DNA of 64,000 bases. Origin: Acidobacteriota bacterium (GTDB taxonomy: Bacteria > Acidobacteriota > Terriglobia > Terriglobales > Acidobacteriaceae). Within the stretch, counting starts at the first letter, position 1. The number at the start of each line of letters is the position of its first letter. The translations under genes and the position numbers were made by a program. The notes below the pieces were generated by a model. That model did not search any database. It was not told the DNA's origin and worked only from the letters and a program-made list of their open reading frames with translations. This document shows, piece after piece, positions 25,152 through 34,671 of this stretch. Location of the stretch: the NCBI GenBank assembly GCA_018268915.1, contig JAFDVQ010000001.1:434001-498000 (forward strand), given 5' to 3'.

Positions 25152-27392
25152 CTACTTCAGATTTACCGAACCCTTCAACGTCAGGTTGTCCGACGATCCG
25201 CCAACCATAATGCCGTATTCACCCGGCAGCAGAGACCAGTCGTCCTTCTGCTCATCGAAGATCGACAAGTACTTTGGCTCGATTTCCACCGTGACGCTCT
25301 TCTTCTCACCCGGATTCAGCTTCACTCTCGTGAAGGCCACCAGCCGCTTCGGTGGTTCCTGCGCAGCGGCGGGCAAACTCGCATACACCTCCGCGATCTC
25401 GGTGCCCTCACGCGGTCCGGTGTTGGCGACTGTAAACATCACCTTCACCTTCTCGCCTGGCGTGACTTGCAACCCTGAGTAGCGATAGGTCGTGTAAGAG
25501 AGCCCGAAACCGAATGGAAACAGCGGCTTCTTGTTTTCTGCGTCATACCACTTATAGCCAACCTTCACGCCTTCGTCATAGGCGACAGGAAATGGCGGCA
25601 GTCCTGCGGCCCACTTCTCCGGCGTAGCTGCCCCATCAAAACCTGATGACGCGGGTGGAGGCATTTTGAGTGTGGGGTGCGGCAGATCAGCTTCACTCCT
25701 CGGGAAGGTGTTCACCAGTTTTCCGCTGGGATTCACAGTTCCGAAGAGCACGTTGCCGACTGCATTTGCCCCATCGCTCCCCGCAAACCACGCTTCGAGG
25801 ATCGCCGCAGGTTTGTCGACCCAGGGCATCGTAACCGGATTCCCGGTTTCGAGCACGACGATTGTGTGCGGATTAGCTTCTGCCACTGCGGAGATGATCG
25901 CATCCTGGTTATGAGGCAGCGTGAGGTCCTTAAGGTCCATCCCTTCGCTCGCCCACCGGTACGCGAAGACGATAGCTACATCGGCACCCTTCGCAGCCGC
26001 TGCAGCCGCGACTGGATCGGTTCCCGCGTCATACTTCACCGTTGCATGCGGAGCCCGCGCCTGAATTGCCTTCAAAGGCGAAGTCGGGAACCAGATCTCT
26101 TCCATCCAATGGGTCGCGCCTTGCCCGGCAGGCTTAATGGCGTTCCCGCCGATCGGATCCACCTGGGCTGAGCCGCCACCCGAGATCATGCCTACGTCCG
26201 AATGCGAACCGATTACCGCGATTGTCTTCAACTTCGCTGCGCTCAAAGGCAGAGCAGCCTTTTCATTCTTCAGCAGAACGATGCCGCTCTCTTCAATCTT
26301 GCGCGCCGTCTCAAACCCGGCGAACGGATCAATCACCGAACGCTGGCGAGGATGGTCGATCACCCCATCGGCGAACATGCTGCGTAGGATCCGATGCACA
26401 TGATCATCAAGCTCGCTTTGAGGAATCTTGCCCGCATCCAGCGCGTCCTTGAACTTTTTCTCATAGAAGAACCGGCCTGGCTGTTCGTTATCCAGGCCTG
26501 CGGCCGAGGCCTTCACATCGCTATGAGTCCCGCCCCAGTCTGAAACGACAAAACCGGGAAACTTCCATGTCTTCTTCAGCACGTCGGTCAGCAGCCACTT
26601 GTTCTCGCAGGCAAAGTCGCCATTCACGCGGTTGTAAGAGCACATCACCGCGCCGGGCTGTCCCTTTTCTACGCCGATTTCAAAGGCGAGCAGGTCACTC
26701 TCTCGCGCAGCACGCTTGCTGATCGTGATATCGACGGCGTTGCGGCCGCTTTCCTGGTCGTTCAGCGCATAGTGCTTGAGGTCACCAATTACGTTCTGCG
26801 ATTGCGTCCCTTGAATCAGACGCGCCACCAGTGTGCCCGCGAGCACCGGATCTTCGCCCAGATATTCAAACGTGCGCCCATTGCGTGGATCCCGCGTAAG
26901 ATTCGCGCCGCCGCCCAAAGTCATGTTGAAGCCCTGCGCGCGCAGTTCCCGGCCAATCAAGGCGCCGTACTCATAGGCAGCATCCGGATCCCAACTCGAA
27001 GCAGCCGCTACGTTCGCTGGCAGCGCCGTCGAGTATCGCCCATTCACTCCGCTCGAACGCACGCCGTATGCGGCGTCGCTCATATCGATTCCGGGGATTC
27101 CCAAACGGGGCACGCCGACCGCGTAGCCCACTCCCCGATTCGAAGGCGCATTCTCCGGAGTGACGGGATCGTCGGTCGGCATCCCCACGCCGTGTAGCAG
27201 CGCGACTTTTTCGTCGACGGTCATTTCCTTGACGACTAGATCCGCGCGCTCATCTGGCGACAAACTCGTATTCATCCACGGGCCCGTCGGGTGCGGCTTC
27301 TGCGGAGGCTGTGCAATTGCAAACCTCGTCAGGCAGGCAAAAGTCAAAAGCAATATCACCGGAATCCCGGCGTGCAAGGCGGTGTGCTTCAT
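25152..27392 (-). CDS. Glycoside hydrolase family 3 (beta-glucosidase type), secreted
   Basis: This enzyme of about 746 residues has a signal peptide (MKHTALHAGIPVILLLTFAC). It contains the GH3 barrel with the nucleophile Asp in GFVVSDWGGTHS and the LGGGANLTRDPRNGR substrate-binding loop. The alpha/beta domain follows (SGIVLLKNEKAALPL, IAVIGSHSD), and a C-terminal fibronectin-III-like domain ends the chain. I placed the start at ATG 27392 rather than 27431 because GAGGG lies 4 bases upstream and it opens the signal peptide. It follows the malic enzyme gene by 89 bases on the same strand. Confidence 0.93.
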   Translation of the reverse strand: MKHTALHAGIPVILLLTFACLTRFAIAQPPQKPHPTGPWMNTSLSPDERADLVVKEMTVDEKVALLHGVGMPTDDPVTPENAPSNRGVGYAVGVPRLGIPGIDMSDAAYGVRSSGVNGRYSTALPANVAAASSWDPDAAYEYGALIGRELRAQGFNMTLGGGANLTRDPRNGRTFEYLGEDPVLAGTLVARLIQGTQSQNVIGDLKHYALNDQESGRNAVDITISKRAARESDLLAFEIGVEKGQPGAVMCSYNRVNGDFACENKWLLTDVLKKTWKFPGFVVSDWGGTHSDVKASAAGLDNEQPGRFFYEKKFKDALDAGKIPQSELDDHVHRILRSMFADGVIDHPRQRSVIDPFAGFETARKIEESGIVLLKNEKAALPLSAAKLKTIAVIGSHSDVGMISGGGSAQVDPIGGNAIKPAGQGATHWMEEIWFPTSPLKAIQARAPHATVKYDAGTDPVAAAAAAKGADVAIVFAYRWASEGMDLKDLTLPHNQDAIISAVAEANPHTIVVLETGNPVTMPWVDKPAAILEAWFAGSDGANAVGNVLFGTVNPSGKLVNTFPRSEADLPHPTLKMPPPASSGFDGAATPEKWAAGLPPFPVAYDEGVKVGYKWYDAENKKPLFPFGFGLSYTTYRYSGLQVTPGEKVKVMFTVANTGPREGTEIAEVYASLPAAAQEPPKRLVAFTRVKLNPGEKKSVTVEIEPKYLSIFDEQKDDWSLLPGEYGIMVGGSSDNLTLKGSVNLK

Positions 27393-27481
27393 AATTCCCT
27401 CGCTGGTAAATCGTTTCATCTTGAGACGCACACCATACTACCAACAAAGGCCGAGTGCACGCCGTGTTCGGGTTTGTGGGG

Positions 27482-29308
27482 CTAGACAGCATCCGTCGAG
27501 CGCGATAGCTCGACTCGCTCGTATGGCAAATAGACCGGATTCCAGACGTAGGAGCGGATCCGATCCGCCAGGCCAGCATCGCTCCCGACTAGGGCGACAC
27601 CCTCTCTAGCTGCCTGCTGTGCTACCGCTTCCGACACCATCATCGCCACCTTCCGCGATTCTCCCACCGCAGGCAGAAGAGGAGCACTTGCGTCCTCCCG
27701 AGATGGTGAGAGTCTGGCCAGCGCCTTCGCCGCTGCCATGACCATTCCGTCTGTCACACGCCGCGCCTGCGAAACGAGAATTCCAAGCGCCAAACCCGGA
27801 AAGATGAATGAATTGTTCACCTGCGACAGGCGGGTTCTGACTCCGTTAATCTCAACAGGCGGAAATGGGCTACCCGTGCCTACCAGCGCTCGTCCTTCTG
27901 TCCATCGCACTGTCCATCGCAACAAATCATCAGGCGCCGCCTCGGCCTTCGAGGTCGGATTCGAAAGCGGAAAGATGATCGGCCTCGGAGTGTGCCGGGC
28001 CATCTCCCGCACAATGTCTTCCGTGAAGGCTCCCGCCTGAGCCGAAACACCTGCAAGCACGGTCAACTTCGCATTGCGCACCACATCGAGCAGCGAAACG
28101 TCTTCGCCCCCTCCAAGCTTCCACTCCGAGATATCCGCCCGCCTGCGCACCAGGTGTTGCTGACTTTCCCTGATTCCTCTGGATCCCTCGACCAGCAGCC
28201 CGTACCGATTAAACGCGTAAATTCTGCTCCGTGCCTGTTCTTCGCTCAGGCCCTCTTCCTTCATCGCGGCGATCAGCAGATCGAGGATGCCGATTCCCGC
28301 AGCACCCGCGCCGAACATGGCAATCGTCTGTTGCATTAGCGGCACTCCCGTCGCATGCACCGCTGCAAGAAGAGTCGCCGTGGTTACAGCTGCCGTTCCC
28401 TGGATATCGTCATTGAAGGTGCAGAGCCGGTCACGATAGCGGTCAAGCAGCCGCGCAGCATTCGCACCTGCGAAATCCTCCCACTGCAGCAGAACGTGAG
28501 GCCATCGCTTCTCTACCGCCGCGACGAATGCCTCGACGAAGTCGTCGTACTCCTGGCCGCGGATGCGACGCTGTTGCCAACCTATGTAAATCGGATCGTG
28601 CAGCAACTGCTCGTTATCTGTTCCGGCGTCCAGCAGAACAGGAAGGCAGTGTTCTGGCGGAATGCCACCCAGCGCCGTGTACAGAGCCATCTTGCCAATC
28701 GGAATTCCCATGCCTCCCGCTCCCTGGTCGCCCAGACCAAGAATGCGTTCGCCATCGCTGACCACGATGCAGCGCACATCGTCGTAGCGCTTGTCAGAGA
28801 GTATCTGATCGATCCGTTCACGATTGGGATAGCTGATGAACAGCCCGCGTGGCCTCCGCCAGATCTCGGAGAACCGCTGGCATCCCTCTCCCACCGCCGG
28901 CGTGTACACCACGGGCAGCAGTTCCTCTGTGTAGTGCTCGATCATCGAGTAGAAGAGCGTTTCGTTATTGTCCTGCAGATCGCGCATGTTGCTGTATTTG
29001 CCAAAGGCGTTTTCACGCGAATCCAGTACGCGCTTCCTTCTGGCACGCTGATCCGCGAGACTCCCAACGTGTGGCGGCAGCAATCCATGCAGCCCGAACA
29101 CATCCCGTTCATGCTCTGTGAACGCTGTTCCTTTGTTCAGCCGCGAATTGAAGAGGAGATCGACACCGTGAAGCCGTGTGCGAACAACATTCTTTTCTCG
29201 ATTGAGCTGGCTGTCTGGGATGGGCGAAGAGTCGTTCAAGCCGCGTCTCCGGAGAAACGTCTCCAGGTCACTGATCATATCTGACCGTCTACCCTCCGCC
29301 TGTGACAT
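27482..29308 (-). CDS. maeA: Malic enzyme (NAD-dependent, large type)
   Basis: This protein of about 608 residues oxidatively decarboxylates malate to pyruvate. Signatures include VVYTPAVGEGCQRFSE, the active-site region ILGLGDQGAGGMGIPIGK, the metal ligands in LLQWEDFAGANAARLLDRY and FNDDIQGTAAV, and the dinucleotide-binding MFGAGAAGIGI. Length and motifs match the long NAD-type enzymes rather than the short MaeB/phosphotransacetylase fusion. The open frame begins at 29344, but that ATG lies inside a strong terminator-like palindrome (29327-29362), so the start is more likely ATG 29308 or 29278. Confidence 0.93.
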   Translation of the reverse strand: MSQAEGRRSDMISDLETFLRRRGLNDSSPIPDSQLNREKNVVRTRLHGVDLLFNSRLNKGTAFTEHERDVFGLHGLLPPHVGSLADQRARRKRVLDSRENAFGKYSNMRDLQDNNETLFYSMIEHYTEELLPVVYTPAVGEGCQRFSEIWRRPRGLFISYPNRERIDQILSDKRYDDVRCIVVSDGERILGLGDQGAGGMGIPIGKMALYTALGGIPPEHCLPVLLDAGTDNEQLLHDPIYIGWQQRRIRGQEYDDFVEAFVAAVEKRWPHVLLQWEDFAGANAARLLDRYRDRLCTFNDDIQGTAAVTTATLLAAVHATGVPLMQQTIAMFGAGAAGIGILDLLIAAMKEEGLSEEQARSRIYAFNRYGLLVEGSRGIRESQQHLVRRRADISEWKLGGGEDVSLLDVVRNAKLTVLAGVSAQAGAFTEDIVREMARHTPRPIIFPLSNPTSKAEAAPDDLLRWTVRWTEGRALVGTGSPFPPVEINGVRTRLSQVNNSFIFPGLALGILVSQARRVTDGMVMAAAKALARLSPSREDASAPLLPAVGESRKVAMMVSEAVAQQAAREGVALVGSDAGLADRIRSYVWNPVYLPYERVELSRSTDAV

Positions 29309-29326
29309 TTGAACGTCTGGACGTGC

Positions 29327-29364
29327 AAAGGCCCACGCCTCCATCTGGAGCCGTGGGCCTTTTT
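29327..29364. terminator. Long palindrome between the low-complexity gene and malic enzyme
   Basis: AAAGGCCCACG (29327-29337) pairs with CGTGGGCCTTT (29352-29362), and an inner CTCCA/TGGAG stem continues it. T-runs occur on both strands. It lies 50 bases downstream of the stop of the minus-strand gene at 29415. Confidence 0.8.
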
Positions 29365-29414
29365 CAGAATCGAGTTTCGGAGATCACCCTCAATCGACGG
29401 AGGGCATGGTCCTA

Positions 29415-29717
29415 TCAGCGGTCATTCCCGCCGGTCCCACCGGAGCCGCCCGAATACTGCCCGGCGCTGGTGCCGGTGTTTCCTTTGGATGGATTAGGAT
29501 TGCTGCTGGTAGTCGATCCGCTCTGCGACTGTTGCCCCTTATTGCCGCCGCCGGACTGCTGGGTGCTGCCACCCTGATTACCAGAGCGTTCATTCGTATC
29601 CGTTGTTTGTCCGCTTTGCTGCGAGTGCTGGCCGCTGCCGCTCTGCTTTGTCGTGCTGCGATCGCGATCGCTCTTCATTCCACTGCCGGATCCCTGTGAG
29701 CCTTGTGTGTTAGCCAT
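29415..29717 (-). CDS. Low-complexity Ser/Gly/Gln-rich small protein
   Basis: This 100-residue hydrophilic chain is made almost entirely of Ser, Gly, Gln, Thr and Asn (for example GNQGGSTQQSGGGNKGQQSQ). It has no Cys, no signal peptide and no hydrophobic core, so it is predicted to be disordered. AGGAG lies 7 bases before the ATG and a strong terminator follows, so it looks like a real single-gene unit. Similar disordered proteins are often linked to desiccation or general stress, but nothing here proves that. Confidence 0.65.
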   Translation of the reverse strand: MANTQGSQGSGSGMKSDRDRSTTKQSGSGQHSQQSGQTTDTNERSGNQGGSTQQSGGGNKGQQSQSGSTTSSNPNPSKGNTGTSAGQYSGGSGGTGGNDR

Positions 29718-29983
29718 GCAACTGCTCCTGAGCCGCGCTGCACCTCTTACGCATTCGTAGCGCTAACTGACATCGTGGGATGCCGGGCTCTCAAGTCAGG
29801 GTTGCACGTTTCATGTAGATATCGCTCGCCCTCAGGAGTCATCAAACCGCGTTAAATGTTGAGGATACGTTGTGCATTTCTCCAGATTTCGAGAGCAGCC
29901 ACCCGGAGTAAAACCCGCCGTTTTTTGCTCTGCTTCGAGCCGTACAAGCGAGTTTTTCAGGCAACCGGATCCCGCGAACCTGA

Positions 29984-32164
29984 CTATCGCTCCTCAACTA
30001 TCGCCACGTCCCATGGGCCGATCGTCAGCGTACCGCCTTTCGCGACAGCTCTGCCGTCCAGCAGGTTCGTTCCAGCTGCATACGCGTACGCCGGTTTTAC
30101 TTCCATGGCGGAGTAGTTGAAGTAATAGTGAATTCGTTTGCCTATTCTGCTTACTCCGTGTCGCACATGAATAGTCGCTGCCAGCTGCTGATCTGGCCCG
30201 CTCAGTCCGGCTCCATCCAACGCGTGCTTCAACACCGCCTTCTGCAAAGCGTCCGAGAGGTACGTGCCTTCATAAAGCAAAGTTCCCGAACCAAATTCGT
30301 TCTCGGTGATCGCAGGCCATCTTCCGAAAAATGGATGGTCATAGAACGCCAGTGCCTTCGCATGTTCGGTCATCAGGAACTCTGCCCAGTGGCTCACCTT
30401 GTTGTCCGCGCCCGCATGATACGGATCGCCTTTCAGCGCCAGCGGCTTCTCCAGGTTGGAAAACTCCTGGTAGCTGAACCCAGCAGCCTCGCGTAGTGGT
30501 CCCGGCGCCCGGACCCATCGCACCGCGGAGTTTTCATTCGCGAATCCGCTCTTGAAGGTCATCACTACGTGCCCGCCGCTCTTCACATAGTCTGAAATCC
30601 GCTGTAGTAGCGCATCGTCTGCAATATAAAGAGCCGGTACGATCAGAACCTTGTACGCCGAAAAATCCTTCGTCTCCGGAAACACAAAATCCGAGCTCAC
30701 ATTGAGGTCGTAGAGCGCACGGTGGATCTGTTTCACCAGCGAGTCATATCCCGCTGTGGCGCGACCGGGCTCCCAGGGCAGGGTTGCGTTCGACGTGAAC
30801 GGCATGAAGCCGATCGCATTCGCCGAATCGCGGCTCCACAGAATTGCAACGTCACTCTTGATCTTCAGCCCCACGAGATGTGGCCCGATCTTCTCCAACT
30901 CGTGTGCAGTCTTGCTCATCTCCGTATACATCCGATTCGGCTCCAGGTCATGCGACAAAATTCCTTTCCAGTAAGTCTCCTGCCCGGCCGCAATCGATGC
31001 CCAATGCCAGTACTCCACCATGTCCGCGCCATTCGACAGATGTGTGTATACGTCCTCTCTCAGCTGTCCGTCATAGGGCGGAAATTGGAAGGCCGATGAC
31101 CAGTCCGTCGACTGCGCGTTCGTCTCCGTAACCAGAAAATTGCTGTGCTTCAGTGACCGCGTGAAGTCTCCTTGAAATGCCTGCGTAGACCCATCGTATT
31201 GATCCTGCGTGCCGTGATAGATGTTGTCCGCAGGAATATCAAGGGCCTCGGCAATTGTCTCCTCATTCACATCATGTCTGGTCATACCGCCGTAGTCCGT
31301 CGTGACAAATTGCGTTGTTCCCGCACACTCACGCACCAGCGCTGCCTGCCACTTCAGAAAGTCGGTCACGCGCATCTGGCTCCAGCGCGTCCACTCCAGC
31401 TTGTAGCTCGTTGAGATCGTTCCTTCGCGTGTCGGCAGGTCTTCCCACGTGTGGAGATTCTGGCCCCAGTAGTTCAGGAACCAGGCCTTACTCAGTTCCT
31501 CCGGCGTATGAAACTTCTTCTCCAGGTAGTGCTGGAATCCGATGAAGACATCTTTGTTCGCTGCCTCATAGCTTGACGTTTCGTTGTCGAGCTGCCATCC
31601 GATCACCGTCGGATTGTCTTTGTAATGCGCAACGATGTGCCGGATCAGTCGCTCGGCGTAGAACCGGTACGCAGGCGAATCCGTGTCTATGTTCTGCCGC
31701 AGCCCATAGGCGCTCGGCACAGCCTTTCCGCCAAACGAACCCGGCGGGATCCGGTCTGCCAGAATCTCCGGATGCTGATGCGCCATCCACGCCGGCAGTG
31801 AATAGGTAGGCGTTCCGAGAATGACCTTGATTCCCGCCTTGCCCATCGCTTCCACGATCTGGTCCATCCACGCGTACTCGAACCTGCCGTCCTTCGGCTC
31901 CCAAAGGCTCCACGTCGACTCCCCCATGCGAACAACGTTCAGCCCTGCCGCCTTCATCAGCTCGATGTCCTTTATCAGCCGCGCGTCATGATCTCCGGGC
32001 ATGTACTCGTTGTAGTAAGCAGCCCCGTACAGAACAGTCGGAAAATCAGTTGCTTTTTGCGCCGCGGTGCGCTCACGGGTGTCTGTCTGTTGTGCGAAAG
32101 CGGAAGAGACCAATAGGCAAGCCAGCGCTAGAAGAACGTGAAAGCGTTTTCTTACAGAGCTCAT
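29984..32164 (-). CDS. Glycoside hydrolase family 42 (beta-galactosidase type), secreted
   Basis: From ATG 32164 this is a 726-residue protein with a signal peptide (MSSVRKRFHVLLALACLLVS). The GH42 barrel is clear: YGAAYYNEYMPGDHDARLI, MGESTWSLWEP near 70, the acid/base Glu in IGWQLDNETSSYE, and the nucleophile Glu in FLVTETNAQSTDWS. A beta-galactosidase trimerisation-like domain and a small C-terminal beta domain follow. The frame extends upstream to 32404, but that part overlaps the end of the metallophosphoesterase gene and lacks protein character. It is 61 bases downstream of that gene on the same strand. Confidence 0.92.
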   Translation of the reverse strand: MSSVRKRFHVLLALACLLVSSAFAQQTDTRERTAAQKATDFPTVLYGAAYYNEYMPGDHDARLIKDIELMKAAGLNVVRMGESTWSLWEPKDGRFEYAWMDQIVEAMGKAGIKVILGTPTYSLPAWMAHQHPEILADRIPPGSFGGKAVPSAYGLRQNIDTDSPAYRFYAERLIRHIVAHYKDNPTVIGWQLDNETSSYEAANKDVFIGFQHYLEKKFHTPEELSKAWFLNYWGQNLHTWEDLPTREGTISTSYKLEWTRWSQMRVTDFLKWQAALVRECAGTTQFVTTDYGGMTRHDVNEETIAEALDIPADNIYHGTQDQYDGSTQAFQGDFTRSLKHSNFLVTETNAQSTDWSSAFQFPPYDGQLREDVYTHLSNGADMVEYWHWASIAAGQETYWKGILSHDLEPNRMYTEMSKTAHELEKIGPHLVGLKIKSDVAILWSRDSANAIGFMPFTSNATLPWEPGRATAGYDSLVKQIHRALYDLNVSSDFVFPETKDFSAYKVLIVPALYIADDALLQRISDYVKSGGHVVMTFKSGFANENSAVRWVRAPGPLREAAGFSYQEFSNLEKPLALKGDPYHAGADNKVSHWAEFLMTEHAKALAFYDHPFFGRWPAITENEFGSGTLLYEGTYLSDALQKAVLKHALDGAGLSGPDQQLAATIHVRHGVSRIGKRIHYYFNYSAMEVKPAYAYAAGTNLLDGRAVAKGGTLTIGPWDVAIVEER

Positions 32165-32225
32165 AAATCCGAACCTTTCGAAGCAATGATGCCGAATTTC
32201 GTGGGGAAGGATTATAGAAACACGT

Positions 32226-33350
32226 CTATATAAAGGTGAGCAATACGATCTCCGGATTCGTCCCGACGCGCATGGGCGGACCCCAGGTTCCCGCGCCGCT
32301 CGAGGTATATACCTGCATCTCGCCAAAGCGCTGGAGACCGTAGGTAAATTGTCCGAAAGCACGCCTCGTGATGAAGTTGTAAGGAATGAACTGGCCGCCT
32401 CCATGCGTATGTCCTGAAAGCTGAAGGCTTACTCCGGCATGCTCTGCAATTGACAAGCGATTCGGCACATGATGGAGCAGGATGCTTGCCGGCCCGTCCT
32501 TCAGGCGAAGCTCTTCCAGGAATGACCGCGCCTGCAGAACATACGACTCTGATCCGTAGGGCAAGCCGACTACCCGCATTCCTTCCACGTTCACACACTC
32601 GTTGTGAAGTACGCGAATCCCCGCAGACCGCACAGCCTCCTCGAACTTGGCGGCCCCGCCGTGCTCCTCATGATTTCCGCCCACGAAGAACGTTCCGAGT
32701 GGCGGCCTCATACCTTTCAAGGGCGCGACCATCTTCTTCGCGTCAACTTTGCTGCCATCGAATAGATCCCCAGCGATGAAGATGATCTCAGGATTTAGTT
32801 CTCGCTCCTTCGCCGCGATGCGCTCTGCAAACGCTGCACCGTTGACATGGCCAAGGTGCACGTCCGATATCAACAGCGCCCGACGTCCCCTCCAGGCCTC
32901 CGGTAGTCTCGCCAGCTTGATGTCGATGGTTCGAACTCGCAGCCTGCGTGCGTTGATAAGACCGAAGATCGCCGTCGCAGCCGAGACCGCTAACAACGCA
33001 CCCGCAATGTAAGGCCGGTCCGACAAGCGCGTTGCGTCCGGCACGGTGAAGCGCAACGCGATGTCCACGAGCCACGCCAACGATGCCGCCAGAAAAAAGA
33101 AGTTCGCGAAACCCATCCAGTTCGCCGTTGCTCGATAAAGCAGCTGCACCGCCGCACTGGAAAACCTGAAGCTCAGCAAAGTTGCAGGAATGAAAGCCAC
33201 AGAAAGCGCTGCCAATGTGACGCGCAAAGCCAGCAGTGAGGCAGGACTCATCGGAAACCAGAAATCCACCCACGTTTGGTAGAGGAACCAGTGGAAAAGA
33301 CAGAGAAGGGTCTGAAAGATTGCTATGGCAAGCGCCGGCCTGGCCCTCAA
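32226..33350 (-). CDS. Membrane-anchored metallophosphoesterase
   Basis: This protein has 374 residues. Four hydrophobic segments occupy the first 130, then comes a calcineurin-like phosphoesterase domain with all metal motifs: DVHLGH near 166, GDLFDG near 197, GNHEEH near 225, LLHHVPN near 294 and GHTHGGGQF near 315. Related proteins (YkuE-like) act on phosphodiesters or lipid-linked substrates at the membrane. The start codon is TTG at 33350, supported by GGGAGAGC 6 bases upstream. Confidence 0.9.
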   Translation of the reverse strand: MRARPALAIAIFQTLLCLFHWFLYQTWVDFWFPMSPASLLALRVTLAALSVAFIPATLLSFRFSSAAVQLLYRATANWMGFANFFFLAASLAWLVDIALRFTVPDATRLSDRPYIAGALLAVSAATAIFGLINARRLRVRTIDIKLARLPEAWRGRRALLISDVHLGHVNGAAFAERIAAKERELNPEIIFIAGDLFDGSKVDAKKMVAPLKGMRPPLGTFFVGGNHEEHGGAAKFEEAVRSAGIRVLHNECVNVEGMRVVGLPYGSESYVLQARSFLEELRLKDGPASILLHHVPNRLSIAEHAGVSLQLSGHTHGGGQFIPYNFITRRAFGQFTYGLQRFGEMQVYTSSGAGTWGPPMRVGTNPEIVLLTFI

Positions 33351-33426
33351 ATCAAGCTCTCCCTTTCAACTTCGGTCATCGGCTGACTCGCTCCCGCGGT
33401 TTCCGCGGACGTGAAAGAATCTATAT

Positions 33427-34668
33427 ATGGCTGTATCCCGTGGCGACCAGCTGGGTCTCTATATCTCTATTCCGTTTTGCCGTTCGAAGTGTACTTACTG
33501 CAATTTTGCGTCAGGCGTATTTCCCGCTCACGAACACGCGCGGTACATAGAACGCCTCATCTCTGAGATGCGTGAGGCGCATAAATGGAGCGAAAACCTC
33601 GGTGTCGATCTGCCCAACCGTGTCGACACCATCTATCTCGGCGGCGGAACACCCAGTCTGCTCGAGCCTGAACTCATAGACAAGCTCTTCAATGCGATTA
33701 GTTCCGAGTTCTCCGTCGATGCGTGTGCCGAGATCACCGTCGAGTGCGCCCCTGGCCAGTTGTCGGCTGAAACTCTGTCGGCGTTCGTCCAACACGGCGT
33801 CAACCGAATCAGCCTTGGAGTCCAATCCTTTATCGATCGCGAAGCTAGTCAAACCGGCCGCCTGCATTCCCGCGCGATCGTGCTCGACGATATTTCTCGA
33901 CTTCGCTCCGCCGGCATCAGCAACATCAACCTCGACCTGATCGCCGGTCTTCCTGGTCAGACATTTGCTTCGTGGCAGGAATCTGTATCGATTCTCATTG
34001 CTACGCGGGTTCCCCATGCCAGCGTTTACATGCTTGAGGTGGATGATGAGTCCCGCCTGGGCAGGGAACTGCTCTCCGGAGGCGCGCGCTACCATGCAGA
34101 CGTCGTTCCCAACGACGACACCATCGCCCACATGTACGAGTACGCTATCGAAGCGCTCGCCTCCGCCGGCTTGGCTCAATATGAAATCTCTAATTTTGCC
34201 AGTGCCGGCCATGAATCTAAGCACAACTTGCGCTATTGGCAGCGTCGTCCATATCTGGGCTTAGGCCTCGATGCATCCTCCATGCTTCGCGAGTCCACAT
34301 CATCCTCTGGATCAACCCCGCCAAGCCATGTCCTCCGGTCCACCACAACAAGCGACCTGACGTCCTATCTCGAAGCTTCGCAGCCGCCCGAGACCGCGTG
34401 GCTTTCGCCAGACCGCCAGCACGAAGAAGCCTGGTTCCTCGGCCTCCGCCTGAATCAGGGAACCAACATCTCGGAGATTCACCGCGATTTTGACATCTCT
34501 CATGTTGCGCGTGCGCTTCGAGTCGTTGATGAACTCGCCGGACGGGGACTTGTGGAGGTCATCAACGATAACGTCAGGCTCACGCCGCAGGGTCGGCTGA
34601 TTTCAAATGATGTATTTCAGGAGTTCCTGGAAACATCATCCTGTGCCACCGAATCTGCAATGAGCTGA
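33427..34668 (+). CDS. hemW: Radical SAM heme chaperone HemW-like
   Basis: This 413-residue radical SAM protein has CRSKCTYC (Cys 18, 22, 25), where HemW shows C-x3-C-x2-C-x-F. GGGTPSLLEPE and the SAM-binding ISLGVQSFIDREASQTGR follow, with a C-terminal HemN-like helical domain (YEISNFASAGHESKHNLRYW). It was once annotated as oxygen-independent coproporphyrinogen oxidase; the C-F-type spacing and length favour the heme chaperone HemW. It is convergent with a GGDEF-like gene, the two stops being 3 bases apart. Confidence 0.9.
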   Translation: MAVSRGDQLGLYISIPFCRSKCTYCNFASGVFPAHEHARYIERLISEMREAHKWSENLGVDLPNRVDTIYLGGGTPSLLEPELIDKLFNAISSEFSVDACAEITVECAPGQLSAETLSAFVQHGVNRISLGVQSFIDREASQTGRLHSRAIVLDDISRLRSAGISNINLDLIAGLPGQTFASWQESVSILIATRVPHASVYMLEVDDESRLGRELLSGGARYHADVVPNDDTIAHMYEYAIEALASAGLAQYEISNFASAGHESKHNLRYWQRRPYLGLGLDASSMLRESTSSSGSTPPSHVLRSTTTSDLTSYLEASQPPETAWLSPDRQHEEAWFLGLRLNQGTNISEIHRDFDISHVARALRVVDELAGRGLVEVINDNVRLTPQGRLISNDVFQEFLETSSCATESAMS

Positions 34669-34671
34669 GTC

